NCBI GenBank assembly: GCA_025463135.1
Contig: JAOAPY010000031.1
Coordinates: forward strand, 1 to 64,000
Source: Acidobacteriota bacterium
GTDB lineage: Bacteria; Acidobacteriota; Blastocatellia; Pyrinomonadales; Pyrinomonadaceae
DNA: 64,000 nucleotides
Reading direction: 5' to 3'
Under the pieces are notes generated by a model, which searched no databases, was not told the DNA's origin, and saw only the letters and a program-made list of their open reading frames with translations. Positions 1 through 10,048 of the stretch are shown here, piece after piece; the first letter of the stretch is position 1, and each line of letters begins with the position of its first letter. Position numbers and translations under genes: made by a program.

Positions 1-448
1 GCCGGATTCATACGGGGTTTCACGTGCCACGCACTACTCGGGATCCGTCTAGAATTGGGCTCACTTTCGGCTACGGGCCTTTTACCCTTTCCTGTCGGCC
101 TTTCCAGACCTGCTCGCCTACTGAACCTTTCGTCACATCGACGTCCCACAACCCCAGAGAGCAAGCCCTCTGGTTTGGGCTGTTCCGCGTTCGCTCGCCG
201 CTACTGACGGAATCACTATTGTTTTCTCTTCCTCGAGGTACTGAGATGGTTCACTTCCCTCGGTTCGCCTCATCCACCCTATGTATTCAGGTGGTGATCG
301 TACGACATGACTCGTACGGGGTTGCCCCATTCGGATATCCCCGGATCAAAGCGTGCTTGCCGCTCCCCGAGGCTTTTCGCAGCTTGCTGCGTCCTTCATC
401 GCCTCTCTGTGCCTAGGCATCCACCGTCAACCCTTAGTAACTTGACCA
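1..448 (-). rRNA. rrl: 23S ribosomal RNA, 5' portion (cut by window edge)
   Basis: Read on the minus strand, the segment shows the conserved 5' start of bacterial 23S rRNA: a GGTTGACGGTGGATGCC-type block near 420-440, then GAGGCGATGAAGGACG. It continues to the window edge at base 1, so only about 450 nt of some 2.9 kb are present. The 5' end near 448 is estimated by homology and is not exact. It lies downstream of tRNA-Ala in the usual 16S-Ile-Ala-23S order. The spacer 449-729 shows no further gene. Confidence 0.96.
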
Positions 449-729
449 TAAAGTGCCTTGATCTCATGCGATCTGCAGCTCGAAATGTCAAAAGACATCT
501 CTCGTGCATTTTCTTTACAACCCATATTCAATTGTCAAGGAACGCTGGATCGCGAAGATCGACGCTGAGAACAAACCGCCTGCGCGTGTTGCACTCACCG
601 CTGATGCTCGCGGCTCGCTTCCGTTTCTGCTGCGGGTACGGTGTAACCGGGGAAGGCCGGCCCCTATTTCGGCCGCTGTCTCTCGCGTTTTGGCCGCTGT
701 CTCTCGCGGGGAAGGTCGATGGAACCGAC

Positions 730-805
730 TGGTGGAGCTGATCGGGATCGAACCGACGACCCTCTGCTTGCAAAGCAGATGCTCTCCCAGCTGAGCTACA
801 GCCCC
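730..805 (-). tRNA. tRNA-Ala (anticodon TGC)
   Basis: The minus strand folds as a 76-nt tRNA starting GGGGCTGTAGCTCAGCTGGG, with anticodon TGC in the CTTTGCAAG loop, a GGTTCGATCC T-arm and a CCA end encoded in the DNA. It sits in the 16S-23S spacer next to tRNA-Ile, as in many single-unit rrn operons. Confidence 0.97.
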
Positions 806-922
806 GGTCGGCGGTCGGTGTGTCGAGGACTGAGTGATGGGGATGAAGGCCGGTCGATCCGGCGGTCGTTCCGCATGGCTCAGTGCTCGTTCGTGTCCCA
901 GGCTCGGTTGCCCAGGGTCAGA

Positions 923-999
<77 letters not shown>

Positions 1000-1198
1000 T
1001 TGATTGCAAAGCGTGACGGTTGTGTCCGGTCCAGCCAGCCACCTGCCGCAGCATTCGATTGTCAGTGAGCGAGGACCGGAGGCGGTTCTCTGAAAACTGA
1101 ACAGGAAGACAAGTCGGGGTTGACGTTAAAGCGATTCCTCTCGACCTAGGAAATGCATCCTTCACGACCTCGTTTTGATCCGAGGCGGAGGTTGCTCC

Positions 1199-2766
<1,568 letters not shown>

Positions 2767-2975
2767 TTGTTCTCTGGAACATCATCTCGTACTGGTTGTT
2801 GTTCAGTATCCGATAATGACTCTTCTTAAGAGTTTTGAACGCGAGCTTTATCGCTCGGCGTTTGACTCCCAAAGATCATTGATATGGACACGCTCTATCT
2901 AGTTTTCAAACATCGATTCCAATTTGTATTGGATTTGCCGTACAGACGACCAAAACTCGCCCTAAGCAAACGGGG

Positions 2976-3004
2976 AGTTTAACCGACCACTCTTCCCCTG
3001 TCAA
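2976..3004 (-). promoter_or_regulatory. rrn promoter P2
   Basis: On the minus strand there is a perfect -35 TTGACA (3004-2999), 17 nt of spacer, then -10 TAAACT (2981-2976). It lies about 210 nt before the 16S gene. This matches the tandem-promoter layout typical of rRNA operons. Confidence 0.6.
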
Positions 3005-3145
3005 GGCAGCTTTGTTGTTTGCGAGATTTTGTTTCCCGCCGACAAAAAGGCCGCCTTTCTCTAGTCAATTCCTGAAGAGAAAAGCGGCATCTGCAAATGC
3101 CTTTTGATTCCCTGACTGTCAATCCCCGCTCAAGAGCGAAAGGGC

Positions 3146-3173
3146 ATTATAGAGAGATTAATCTAATTGTCAA
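3146..3173 (-). promoter_or_regulatory. rrn promoter P1 (full consensus)
   Basis: The minus strand has TTGACA (3173-3168), a 16-nt spacer and TATAAT (3151-3146). Both hexamers are exact sigma70 consensus. It lies about 145 nt upstream of P2, pointing to the 16S gene, and is probably the main rRNA promoter. Confidence 0.75.
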
Positions 3174-3316
3174 TCGCCGATACAAAAGTTCACAAACCGA
3201 CCGGTATTCAGAAGCTGAGAATGCTGAGTTCGGCCCTTGTATGCGGGCTCCCAGGTGAGTTTGCCCAATAAGAACTGGTATACCGATAGCCCGCTCGTTC
3301 GAGCTCCGCCAGCCAT

Positions 3317-3964
3317 TCAAGCAGCAACCAATGACAACGCCCGATGCACCACCGTGACCAACTGAGGTATGTCGCGCCAGGTGTAAACAGGCAGATTCAT
3401 GAAAGAGCCGAGTCGCGACTCCTTCAGCCATTCTGTGAACTGCTCTTGCTCCCCCTGACTCGCCTGCAAATTGCATTTGCCCGTGAGAACAAATCCGGCG
3501 GACTTCGCTAATGCTACTCGTGCTGACTTCTTGATGGTCGCGCCCCCGGCTCGAGCTACCATGATCATCAAGTCAGGCTTCACAAATTCTGAATAGCTGT
3601 TGCCTTCAATGAAAACACCTTCGGAGTTGACAAGTTTCACGGCTTCGCTGATTCCCCGCTCGACTTGCTCATCTGTCGCGATCACCCAATGCACATTGGC
3701 AGCGCCTGCTTCCCAATAATAACCGGTGTCTTTGTCGCTGGCATATGTCTCTGCACGTCCCGAGCGGATGCGTGGTTCGTCACCAAGCAGGTGGCTCACA
3801 CAGCAGGAATGGGGATCCTTCCCACAAGAACGGTAGTGTCCGCGCGTGGTCTTAATCGCTTCCCATCCGGGGAACATTCGTAACAGCTCGCACATCAAGG
3901 TTGTCTTGCCGCTGCTTGATGCAAAGCCGCCGATTCCGATTATGGCTGGCGGGTATTTGAGCAT
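3317..3964 (-). CDS. P-loop NTPase, MobB-like
   Basis: A 215-residue cytosolic protein. It opens with a beta strand and a Walker A loop, GGFASSSGKTTL (about residues 12-23). The fold start and the GKTT loop resemble the molybdopterin-guanine dinucleotide accessory protein MobB and related small GTPases, but the rest does not match a family I can name. A Cys/His-rich stretch follows (GHYRSCGKDPHSCC, about 42-55) and could bind metal. A second strand ends in IVFIEGNS-like residues (about 116-122), a possible Walker B. It starts 3 nt after the stop of the SH3 lipoprotein gene, so the two are probably co-transcribed. The function is unknown; a cofactor-insertion role is only a guess. Confidence 0.7.
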   Translation of the reverse strand: MLKYPPAIIGIGGFASSSGKTTLMCELLRMFPGWEAIKTTRGHYRSCGKDPHSCCVSHLLGDEPRIRSGRAETYASDKDTGYYWEAGAANVHWVIATDEQVERGISEAVKLVNSEGVFIEGNSYSEFVKPDLMIMVARAGGATIKKSARVALAKSAGFVLTGKCNLQASQGEQEQFTEWLKESRLGSFMNLPVYTWRDIPQLVTVVHRALSLVAA

Positions 3965-3967
3965 TGG

Positions 3968-5122
3968 TTATTTCCGCTTCTTTTCTTTGGGAGCGGCACC
4001 CGGAGCGGTGATCTTCAGATATCCTCGGGCGTCTTTGTAAATACTGTATTGGACATCTTTCACTTGTCCGCCCTCATCCTGCACGCGGATCGTAAAGGTC
4101 TTGTTTTCACCAGAGCCTTCAACTCTGCAAGGTAGAAATCCTTTGAGGTCCGGACTTCGATATGCCGTGTAGTGTTCCTGATCTCGCTTGTCGTAGCCGA
4201 GGACATAGATGCGATCGAAATCCGGCTCATCGAGAGTATGCGGTTGATCGGAGCTGCTCTTTTCAAGAATGACCCAGCTCCCAGGTCTGACGTCCTTGCC
4301 TGCATCTTTGCCTTTGCCGGCCGAATCGGAACCGCCTGAGTCACCGTCGAGTCGTTGCCAGGCTACAAATTCCCTTCCCGTTCTGTAGAAGATTATGTCG
4401 CTCGGGACCATCAATTCAACCTGCTTGCCGTAAATCCAACCAGCAGGCGCCGGTGAGATTTCTGTGGGAAGTCGGACCTTATACCAAAGCTCATTAGTCT
4501 CTTCCGGCTCCTTCTCCTCATCGCTTCCCTTCGTGCTTTTGCTGACCGATTGTGGGGCGCTACCGGCTTTAGGCGCCACATCGCTCTCGATTGTCTCCGA
4601 GGCTTTCGGCTTGGGCACGCGCTTCCAGCCGGCAATCTCAAAGCTGGAGCCACTATCTAAACGCATGATGATGTTGTCGTTTCCGCTGCGGTCCGGGCTC
4701 AAACGCAAGTTCGAACTGGCACGAAGTTGACCGGCGGCCTGTGAAGGTATGCCCTTGTCCTCCGCGGCAAGTTTGCGGGCGCTCTCGTGAACGTCGTGGG
4801 GCATTACGTTGCGGGATTCAATCCAACCTTCGGTGTTTTCCTCGTCCTGCGCGCGCACCCGCAACCAACGTTCTTTTCGGGAATTGTCGGTCGGATCAAT
4901 TACGTCCGTCGATTCCAGGATCTCGACCTCATCGCCGCGATTTACTTCCAAAAGTTTCGCCGCCACCACTGCGGTTGAACTGCGAATTTCAGCGCGCCGT
5001 GCAACCACAACGCCGGAATTGTTTTTCTTGGCGAGCGTATTACAACCGGTTGCCACTGACAGGCCAAGCAGCAGCGAAATCAGAAAGGCTTTTGAGCGCA
5101 TCAACCTCGGGTCAATTTTCAT
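3968..5122 (-). CDS. Lipoprotein with SH3-like domains
   Basis: A 384-residue envelope protein. It begins with a signal segment and a likely lipobox ending ATGC (Cys about residue 27), so it is probably lipid-anchored. A first bacterial SH3-type domain (about 38-105) has the pattern of VVAR..EIRSS...LEVNRGDEVEIL...WLRVRA...GWIES. A second (about 130-235) repeats LRLSPDRSGN...LWYKVRLP...GWIYGKQV. A charged linker rich in Ser, Lys and Glu separates them. The C-terminal 130 residues form a separate unrecognised domain. Such SH3 modules commonly bind peptidoglycan or peptides in the periplasm, so a wall-associated role is likely. It is followed immediately by the P-loop gene. Confidence 0.8.
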   Translation of the reverse strand: MKIDPRLMRSKAFLISLLLGLSVATGCNTLAKKNNSGVVVARRAEIRSSTAVVAAKLLEVNRGDEVEILESTDVIDPTDNSRKERWLRVRAQDEENTEGWIESRNVMPHDVHESARKLAAEDKGIPSQAAGQLRASSNLRLSPDRSGNDNIIMRLDSGSSFEIAGWKRVPKPKASETIESDVAPKAGSAPQSVSKSTKGSDEEKEPEETNELWYKVRLPTEISPAPAGWIYGKQVELMVPSDIIFYRTGREFVAWQRLDGDSGGSDSAGKGKDAGKDVRPGSWVILEKSSSDQPHTLDEPDFDRIYVLGYDKRDQEHYTAYRSPDLKGFLPCRVEGSGENKTFTIRVQDEGGQVKDVQYSIYKDARGYLKITAPGAAPKEKKRK

Positions 5123-5178
5123 AAACTTCCAATTATCTTAATGTATTAGTTCGTCGCAGGTGAAGTGCCAGTTAGCCT

Positions 5179-6780
5179 TCATCGTTTGCGATACCCTAGT
5201 GATTCCACCAGCGTCCGCTGAACATCTGTCAGCGGCTCGCCAACCACCAAACGCTTTTGAGCTCTCGTGTTTGTCACGCGGATGCCGTAAGCGGGCAGGA
5301 TTTTCTCGAGTGACAAGACACCAGATGTTTGAATGGAACTCCTGACAAATTGTTCGTCACCATCGAGGTGCAAGAGCGCCGAGATTACCGACTCGTTACC
5401 TTCAGCTCGCTTGGCGGTGGAGGGAAAGCGCCGCAACAACTCCTGGTACACATCGTCAAGAGAGCGATGGCTCCGACTGCTCTCCCTCAACTTCAAATCA
5501 TAAAGGAAGGCCACCAGCATTCCTTTGTCGTAAACCAACGATGAACCACTGGTCCAACGTCGTTGTGACGCTTCGATCAGCGAGAGGCTATCGCGCTCCG
5601 CCGATGCAAGATAGGAATCATAAACGCGTCCAAGCGTGTCAAGATACTCTTGAAAGTCAATGAATCCAAGACGGACCGCGCAGCGCAGCGCTTGATAGAG
5701 TGTGAAGCCTTCATAAAACCAGTCATAGTCACCGTCTAATGAAAGTCCGTTGGGTACCCAGACGTGAAATAGCTCATGGCAAAGCACCACGCTCAATTGT
5801 CCCAGCAAAGCCCTGGGTGGAGAGTTCCGACCCAACAGCAAAATAACATTGCGTCCGCGTGTCTCGGCGCTCCACCGCTCGGAACCGAACGATCCGGGAA
5901 ACGGCGTTAGCATCAACACCACTCTCCCCTTTGGCTCAAATCCGGTGTGTCTGCCATAGTCCCTGATTATCCTGGCGGCGACCTCCGGAACCTTGTCATT
6001 CGCAAATGGCCATTCACCCGCGGTGACGAAAACAATTTCAGTCGGACCAACTCTCTTGCGCTTCTCTTTCAAATCATGGCCCACGAAAAAGACGCCGTCG
6101 CTTGGATTTTCCAGGTCGTAAAAACCATCACTTGGCAGCACGCTGGAAGCGACGCTCCATCCCGGAGGTGGTTTGATGGCCACGCGAATGCCGTTTGCGG
6201 GGAGCACCGGCAGCAAGTCTGCCAGCATTAGATAACCGTATTGGTCGTTGAGCCCGGAAATATGCGCGGCATCCGCGGGATTTGCAGGACGATCCAGGAC
6301 AACCTCATAAGTGAACTGCCTGGCCACTCGATCCGATTTGAATTCTCCGACAGTAACTTGGCGTACTGGTATATTCGTGCCGTTCTCATCAGCCAGAGAG
6401 AGTTTCTGAATGCGCTCGCCCAGGCCGGCTATTCTTCCGTAGCTGTTACGGAACGACCATAAGGTTGACCCCGATCCAAAATCTCCTTCAACCCGCAATC
6501 TTGCTGGCTCGTTGAGGTTAACAACGCTAAGGCGCACCCTGAGAGCCTGGCCCCGGCCTTCGAGACAGCTTAGAAAGAACAGGCAAACCAATACAAGAAG
6601 CGGAAAAGTGTAGAAACGATCCTGCTTAGAATAGCTCAACGCAGTCTTCCGCGTAGTTATCGAGGTTGAAACCACACTGTACCCTACGGCATCTGCTCCC
6701 TGGCCTGCAATATCTCCAGGATACCCATCATTCACGGGCCCAAAAATTATCTTCTGAAGAATGAAATTGGGCGAATCCAT
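5179..6780 (-). CDS. M61-like zinc metallopeptidase, exported
   Basis: The open frame holds 533 residues, but its first 50 or so are unlike a coding N-terminus. The true start is probably just before the hydrophobic signal segment (FPLLVLVCLFFLSCL, about 59-73). The catalytic motif HELFHVW (about 331-337) is HExxH. It is followed about 15 residues later by DWFYEGFTLY, carrying the third zinc ligand Glu, as in the M61 glycyl aminopeptidase group. N-terminal beta-rich sequence matches the usual M61 substrate-binding half. It is likely periplasmic and cleaves peptides, but its substrate is unknown. It diverges from the VWFA operon at 6836. Confidence 0.75.
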   Translation of the reverse strand: MDSPNFILQKIIFGPVNDGYPGDIAGQGADAVGYSVVSTSITTRKTALSYSKQDRFYTFPLLVLVCLFFLSCLEGRGQALRVRLSVVNLNEPARLRVEGDFGSGSTLWSFRNSYGRIAGLGERIQKLSLADENGTNIPVRQVTVGEFKSDRVARQFTYEVVLDRPANPADAAHISGLNDQYGYLMLADLLPVLPANGIRVAIKPPPGWSVASSVLPSDGFYDLENPSDGVFFVGHDLKEKRKRVGPTEIVFVTAGEWPFANDKVPEVAARIIRDYGRHTGFEPKGRVVLMLTPFPGSFGSERWSAETRGRNVILLLGRNSPPRALLGQLSVVLCHELFHVWVPNGLSLDGDYDWFYEGFTLYQALRCAVRLGFIDFQEYLDTLGRVYDSYLASAERDSLSLIEASQRRWTSGSSLVYDKGMLVAFLYDLKLRESSRSHRSLDDVYQELLRRFPSTAKRAEGNESVISALLHLDGDEQFVRSSIQTSGVLSLEKILPAYGIRVTNTRAQKRLVVGEPLTDVQRTLVESLGYRKR

Positions 6781-6835
6781 TGAACTTGCGGCATCCGAAT
6801 ACCGTATAGCCTCTCGAACTTCAATCTGGCATTCG

Positions 6836-6865
6836 TTGACACCTCGAGGAGTGGGCTTTTAGAAT
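6836..6865 (+). promoter_or_regulatory. Promoter for the small membrane protein and VWFA gene
   Basis: TTGACA (6836-6841), an 18-nt spacer, then TAGAAT (6860-6865). It is placed 57 nt before the GTG of the 25-codon gene and points toward the VWFA gene. Confidence 0.5.
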
Positions 6866-6922
6866 AGCGGCGTTTCGTAGCCGATTTTCACCAACTGACC
6901 TCTGAGTTTCGAGGGACCGGCC

Positions 6923-7000
6923 GTGACTCTGGTTAAGATCATCGTAATAACCCTTCTGCTGATATTGAGCATCTTGCTCCTTGGGCGGTTCTTTATCTAA
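6923..7000 (+). CDS. Candidate 25-residue single-span membrane protein
   Basis: A GTG-initiated frame of 25 codons is preceded by GAGGG (6911-6915) at 7 nt spacing and by the consensus promoter at 6836. The peptide is one hydrophobic helix (MTLVKIIVITLLLILSILLL) with a short GRFFI tail and a single Lys near the N-terminus. It ends 15 nt before the start of the VWFA gene, so the two would share a transcript. Function is unknown; small membrane peptides often tune a partner protein, and the VWFA protein would be the natural candidate. Chance occurrence of a short hydrophobic frame cannot be excluded. Confidence 0.45.
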   Translation: MTLVKIIVITLLLILSILLLGRFFI

Positions 7001-7015
7001 GCCCAACCAGCCTGA

Positions 7016-8110
7016 ATGCTCGTGCCTTCGGAAGTTCGTCCATCAAACCCGCAGACTTCAATCGCAGTTTGCCTGGTTTCAGCACCCGGGGCATTCAAGC
7101 CTTCCTTTCTCGCGTGCGTCCTACTGCTCACACTACTCTTCAATACCTTGCTTCCACTGGCCCCAATCAACGCGAAAGCGCAAACACAGGCCGCTGATGA
7201 CGACATTGTCCGCGTCAATACGGAACTGTTGCTCTTCCCTGTCCGCATAAGGGATAAGCATGGACACGCCGTGCAGGGTTTGACGGACGGGAGCTTTTCG
7301 CTGAAGGACCCCGACAAGGTAGCGTCAGGCCTGTATTTTTTGCCGGGAGCAGATCATGTCGCGCTCCTTTTTGCTCTGGATCGATCCGGTAGTTTGCGTG
7401 ACATTATTTCAGAACAGCAGAATGCCGCACTCTCGTTGTTTGCTCGATTCAGCCAGAGCTCGAGCATCGCAGTTCTTCGTTTCGCTGAAAAGCCGTTACT
7501 GGTGTCGACATTCGACAAGGACGTCACAGCCGCACGTGAGGCCTTTAGATTTTCCGCGGCGATAGAGCAACGCACAGCGATTTTCGATGCGGCGAAAGTC
7601 GCGGTCGAAGCCTTTGATAGCCTGCCGCGAAATCGAGCAGAACGACGCATAGTCATTCTGATCAGCGATGGACTGGATACCGCCAGCACGGTCAAACCCA
7701 ACGTGGCAATCCAGGCGGCACTTGAAAGGCGCGTGTCGTTTTATGTAATTCATCTGCCGCTCTTCGAACCGCGTGACGGACGACTCGCGGTGCGGACACC
7801 GGCAAAGGGCTTTCGGGAACTTGGCGAAAAAACCGGAGGCAAGTATTTTCTTGTTGGTGACGCAAAGACCGCGCTGGCTCCGCAGAAGAACGTTGATCTA
7901 ACGCCCGTCTTTCAGGCAATTGAAGACGATCTAAAGAGCCAATACCTGCTTGGCTTTTATTTAAACCAAAGGGCGCGCGCTGAGAGTCGTCGGGAAATAT
8001 CGCTCAGTCTGGTGCCGCCCGGAATTGAGTATTCCGTAAGCGGGCTCGGCTACTCCCGCACGCATAAGTTCTTAGTCAACGGTTCACGCGTTGGGCCAAA
8101 TCCTAAATAG
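7016..8110 (+). CDS. VWFA-related acidobacterial secreted protein
   Basis: A 364-residue exported protein. The N-terminus has a hydrophobic signal segment (about residues 30-50). After it comes the mature start, DDIVRVNTELLLFPVRIRDK, a strong signature of the Acidobacteria-specific VWFA-related family. The von Willebrand A domain (about 105-300) carries the MIDAS motif as DRSGS (about 124-128) and a second conserved LISDGLDT block (about 212-219). Members are expected to bind metal and protein ligands outside the cytoplasm; no ligand is known. It may share a transcript with the small membrane protein upstream, and purH follows 49 nt downstream on the same strand. Confidence 0.88.
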   Translation: MLVPSEVRPSNPQTSIAVCLVSAPGAFKPSFLACVLLLTLLFNTLLPLAPINAKAQTQAADDDIVRVNTELLLFPVRIRDKHGHAVQGLTDGSFSLKDPDKVASGLYFLPGADHVALLFALDRSGSLRDIISEQQNAALSLFARFSQSSSIAVLRFAEKPLLVSTFDKDVTAAREAFRFSAAIEQRTAIFDAAKVAVEAFDSLPRNRAERRIVILISDGLDTASTVKPNVAIQAALERRVSFYVIHLPLFEPRDGRLAVRTPAKGFRELGEKTGGKYFLVGDAKTALAPQKNVDLTPVFQAIEDDLKSQYLLGFYLNQRARAESRREISLSLVPPGIEYSVSGLGYSRTHKFLVNGSRVGPNPK

Positions 8111-8159
8111 TCGGACAGGTTGTTTTCGATTTTCTTAGAACTGTCATCAGGCAAAACTA

Positions 8160-9764
8160 ATGAGTAAAGCTAACGACCTGGGCCTACGCAAGATTCGCCG
8201 AGCGCTGATCAGCGTCTCTGACAAATCCGGTATTGTCGATTTCGCCCGCGAATTGCGACGCTTTGATGTTGAGATAATCAGCACTGGCGGAACTGCCGGC
8301 GCCTTACGAACGGCTGGCGTTGAAGTTCGCGACGTGTCGGATGTCACCGGCTTTCCCGAGATGATGGACGGTCGCATAAAGACTCTGCATCCACGTATTC
8401 ACGGTGCGCTTCTTGCTCTGCGCGATAATCCTGAGCATCAGGCAGCGATGAGCGAACATGACATCGAGCCAATCGATCTTGTCGTCGTAAATCTCTATCC
8501 GTTTCAGGAAACAGTAGCTCGTCGGGAGACTACTCTGGAAGAAGCGATCGAGCAGATCGATATTGGCGGTCCGGCAATGATCCGCTCGGCAGCCAAGAAT
8601 TTCCGGGATGTAGCCGTTGTGGTTGCACCCGATATGTACGAAGAAGTCCTTCAGGACTTGCGAAGGAACGACGGCGCACTCTCGCTGGTGTTTCGCAAGC
8701 GGTTGGCACTAGGAGCATTCATGGCCACCTCGCAATACGATAAAGCTGTAGAACGCTATCTCTCAAATCAAGTGATACCCGAATTGGAATTTCAACGAGC
8801 TGAGCAAACGAGTAACGCTTCCGCTCAAGCGCTGCCTGCGGTGCTTAATCTCGCTTTCGACAAGATCTCCGATCTTCGTTACGGCGAGAATCCCCACCAG
8901 GTAGCGGCCGTTTACGCCGTTGAGGATGGGCCGCATGGGGTGGTGCAGTCCAGGGTCCTTTCGGGAAAGGAAATGTCTTTCAACAACTACGTCGATGCCG
9001 ACGCGGCGTGGCAGCTCGTTTGCGAATTTGAGGAAACAGTTTGCGCCATCATAAAACACACCAACCCCTGCGGCGTCGGGCTGGGAGGTTCAACCGAAGA
9101 AGCCTATCGCAGAGCCTTAGCATGCGATCCCGTCTCGGCATTTGGAGGCATCGTCGCTTTCAATCGGCGGCTCGACGAAGCCACGGCACGAGCGTTGACG
9201 GAAATCTTTACGGAAGTAATTATCGCCCCTGACTATTCAGACGCGGCCCTCGGAATACTTCAGACAAGAAAGAACCTGCGGGTTTTGCGCGGCGAAATGC
9301 CCGGGATAAACCTGGAATACAAACAAATCTCCGGGGGAATGCTGGTGCAGACGCACGACGCGCATAAGCTTGGCCGCAACGATCTAAGAGTCGTCACCAA
9401 GCGGGCGCCATCCGATAAAGAGATCACTGATCTGCTCTTTGCCTGGATTGTCTGCAAGCACACCAAGTCCAACGCGATCGTCTACGCGCGCGACGGCCAG
9501 ACTGTCGGTGTCGGAGCCGGCCAGATGTCTCGCGTGGACTCGGTCAAACTCGGCGCCATGCGTGCACAATTGGCTGTCGCAGGTTCTGTGCTGGCCTCCG
9601 ACGCGTTCTTTCCTTTTCGCGACGGCATAGATGAAGCCGCGAAACACGGCATCACGGCCGTTATCCAGCCCGGAGGCTCAGTGAAAGATGCGGAAGTAAT
9701 TGCGGCCGCGGACGAGCACGGACTGGCAATGGTATTTACCGGCATTAGACACTTCAAACACTGA
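8160..9764 (+). CDS. purH: Bifunctional AICAR transformylase/IMP cyclohydrolase
   Basis: A 534-residue cytosolic enzyme for the last two steps of IMP synthesis: formyl transfer from 10-formyltetrahydrofolate to AICAR, then ring closure. The N-terminal cyclohydrolase (MGS-like) domain spans about 12-150 with [17 protein letters not shown] and [11 protein letters not shown] blocks. The transformylase domain follows, with LRYGENPHQ (about 240), the hallmark [10 protein letters not shown] (about 297-306) and [11 protein letters not shown] near the end. Length is as expected and all key blocks are intact. The ATG start fits, though no strong ribosome site is obvious. It is the only purine gene here, so its regulation is not evident. 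Confidence 0.97.
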   Translation: MSKANDLGLRKIRRALISVSDKSGIVDFARELRRFDVEIISTGGTAGALRTAGVEVRDVSDVTGFPEMMDGRIKTLHPRIHGALLALRDNPEHQAAMSEHDIEPIDLVVVNLYPFQETVARRETTLEEAIEQIDIGGPAMIRSAAKNFRDVAVVVAPDMYEEVLQDLRRNDGALSLVFRKRLALGAFMATSQYDKAVERYLSNQVIPELEFQRAEQTSNASAQALPAVLNLAFDKISDLRYGENPHQVAAVYAVEDGPHGVVQSRVLSGKEMSFNNYVDADAAWQLVCEFEETVCAIIKHTNPCGVGLGGSTEEAYRRALACDPVSAFGGIVAFNRRLDEATARALTEIFTEVIIAPDYSDAALGILQTRKNLRVLRGEMPGINLEYKQISGGMLVQTHDAHKLGRNDLRVVTKRAPSDKEITDLLFAWIVCKHTKSNAIVYARDGQTVGVGAGQMSRVDSVKLGAMRAQLAVAGSVLASDAFFPFRDGIDEAAKHGITAVIQPGGSVKDAEVIAAADEHGLAMVFTGIRHFKH

Positions 9765-9773
9765 TCTGGGACC

Positions 9774-9862
9774 GCAGGCATCCTGCCTGTCAGGCTGCTC
9801 GTCGCTTCGCGGTAACGACCAAAGGACCTGGCGCCCATACGCTCAGCAGGCAGGATGCCTGC
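9774..9862. repeat. Inverted repeat, GCAGGCATCCTGCCTG type
   Basis: The 16-nt arm 9774-9789 (GCAGGCATCCTGCCTG) is repeated as its exact complement at 9847-9862, with a 57-nt loop. Each arm is itself palindromic. It lies just after purH. It could act as a terminator stem or be a mobile REP-like element; there is no T-tract beside it. Confidence 0.7.
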
Positions 9863-9893
9863 GCTCCCGGTAGTGGGTCAGTTTCGCGGCAAA

Positions 9894-9949
9894 TGTCCGA
9901 CAAACTTTAGTTTGTCGCGGCGTTACGACAAGCTAAAGCTCATCGGACA
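9894..9949. repeat. REP-like palindrome, GACAAACTT family, copy 1
   Basis: Arm 9894-9917 (TGTCCGACAAACTTTAGTTT plus GTCG) faces a related inverted arm at 9926-9949 ending CGGACA. Each arm holds an internal palindrome, CGACAAACT/AGTTTGTCG. Related copies occur at 12517-12600 and 24608-24631, which makes this a dispersed family rather than a local hairpin. Confidence 0.75.
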
Positions 9950-10048
9950 TCAAACTGCACCACTGCCTGCGCCCACAGGTAGCTTGCTCCGCGACCGGGA
10001 ATATTCGATACTTCCAGCACTTGAAACAATCGGTGAGGACATAAGTCA

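Larger units (their letters stand above)
2767..3316 (-). other. rRNA operon leader and promoter region, no gene
   Basis: This stretch separates the 16S gene from the P-loop protein gene at 3317. It holds two sigma70-type promoters (listed separately) and a 16S leader of about 200 nt. The leader includes TTGAAAACTAGATAG near 2895-2909, whose GAAAACT can pair with AGTTTTC in the 16S trailer near 1091-1097, as expected for a processing stem. I see no convincing protein gene here. Confidence 0.6.

Noticed and set aside
1081-1110. TTCTCTGAAAACTGAACAG as a boxA or Firmicutes-like spacer motif
   Set aside because: It lies on the strand opposite to transcription; its complement fits better as a processing-stem half.
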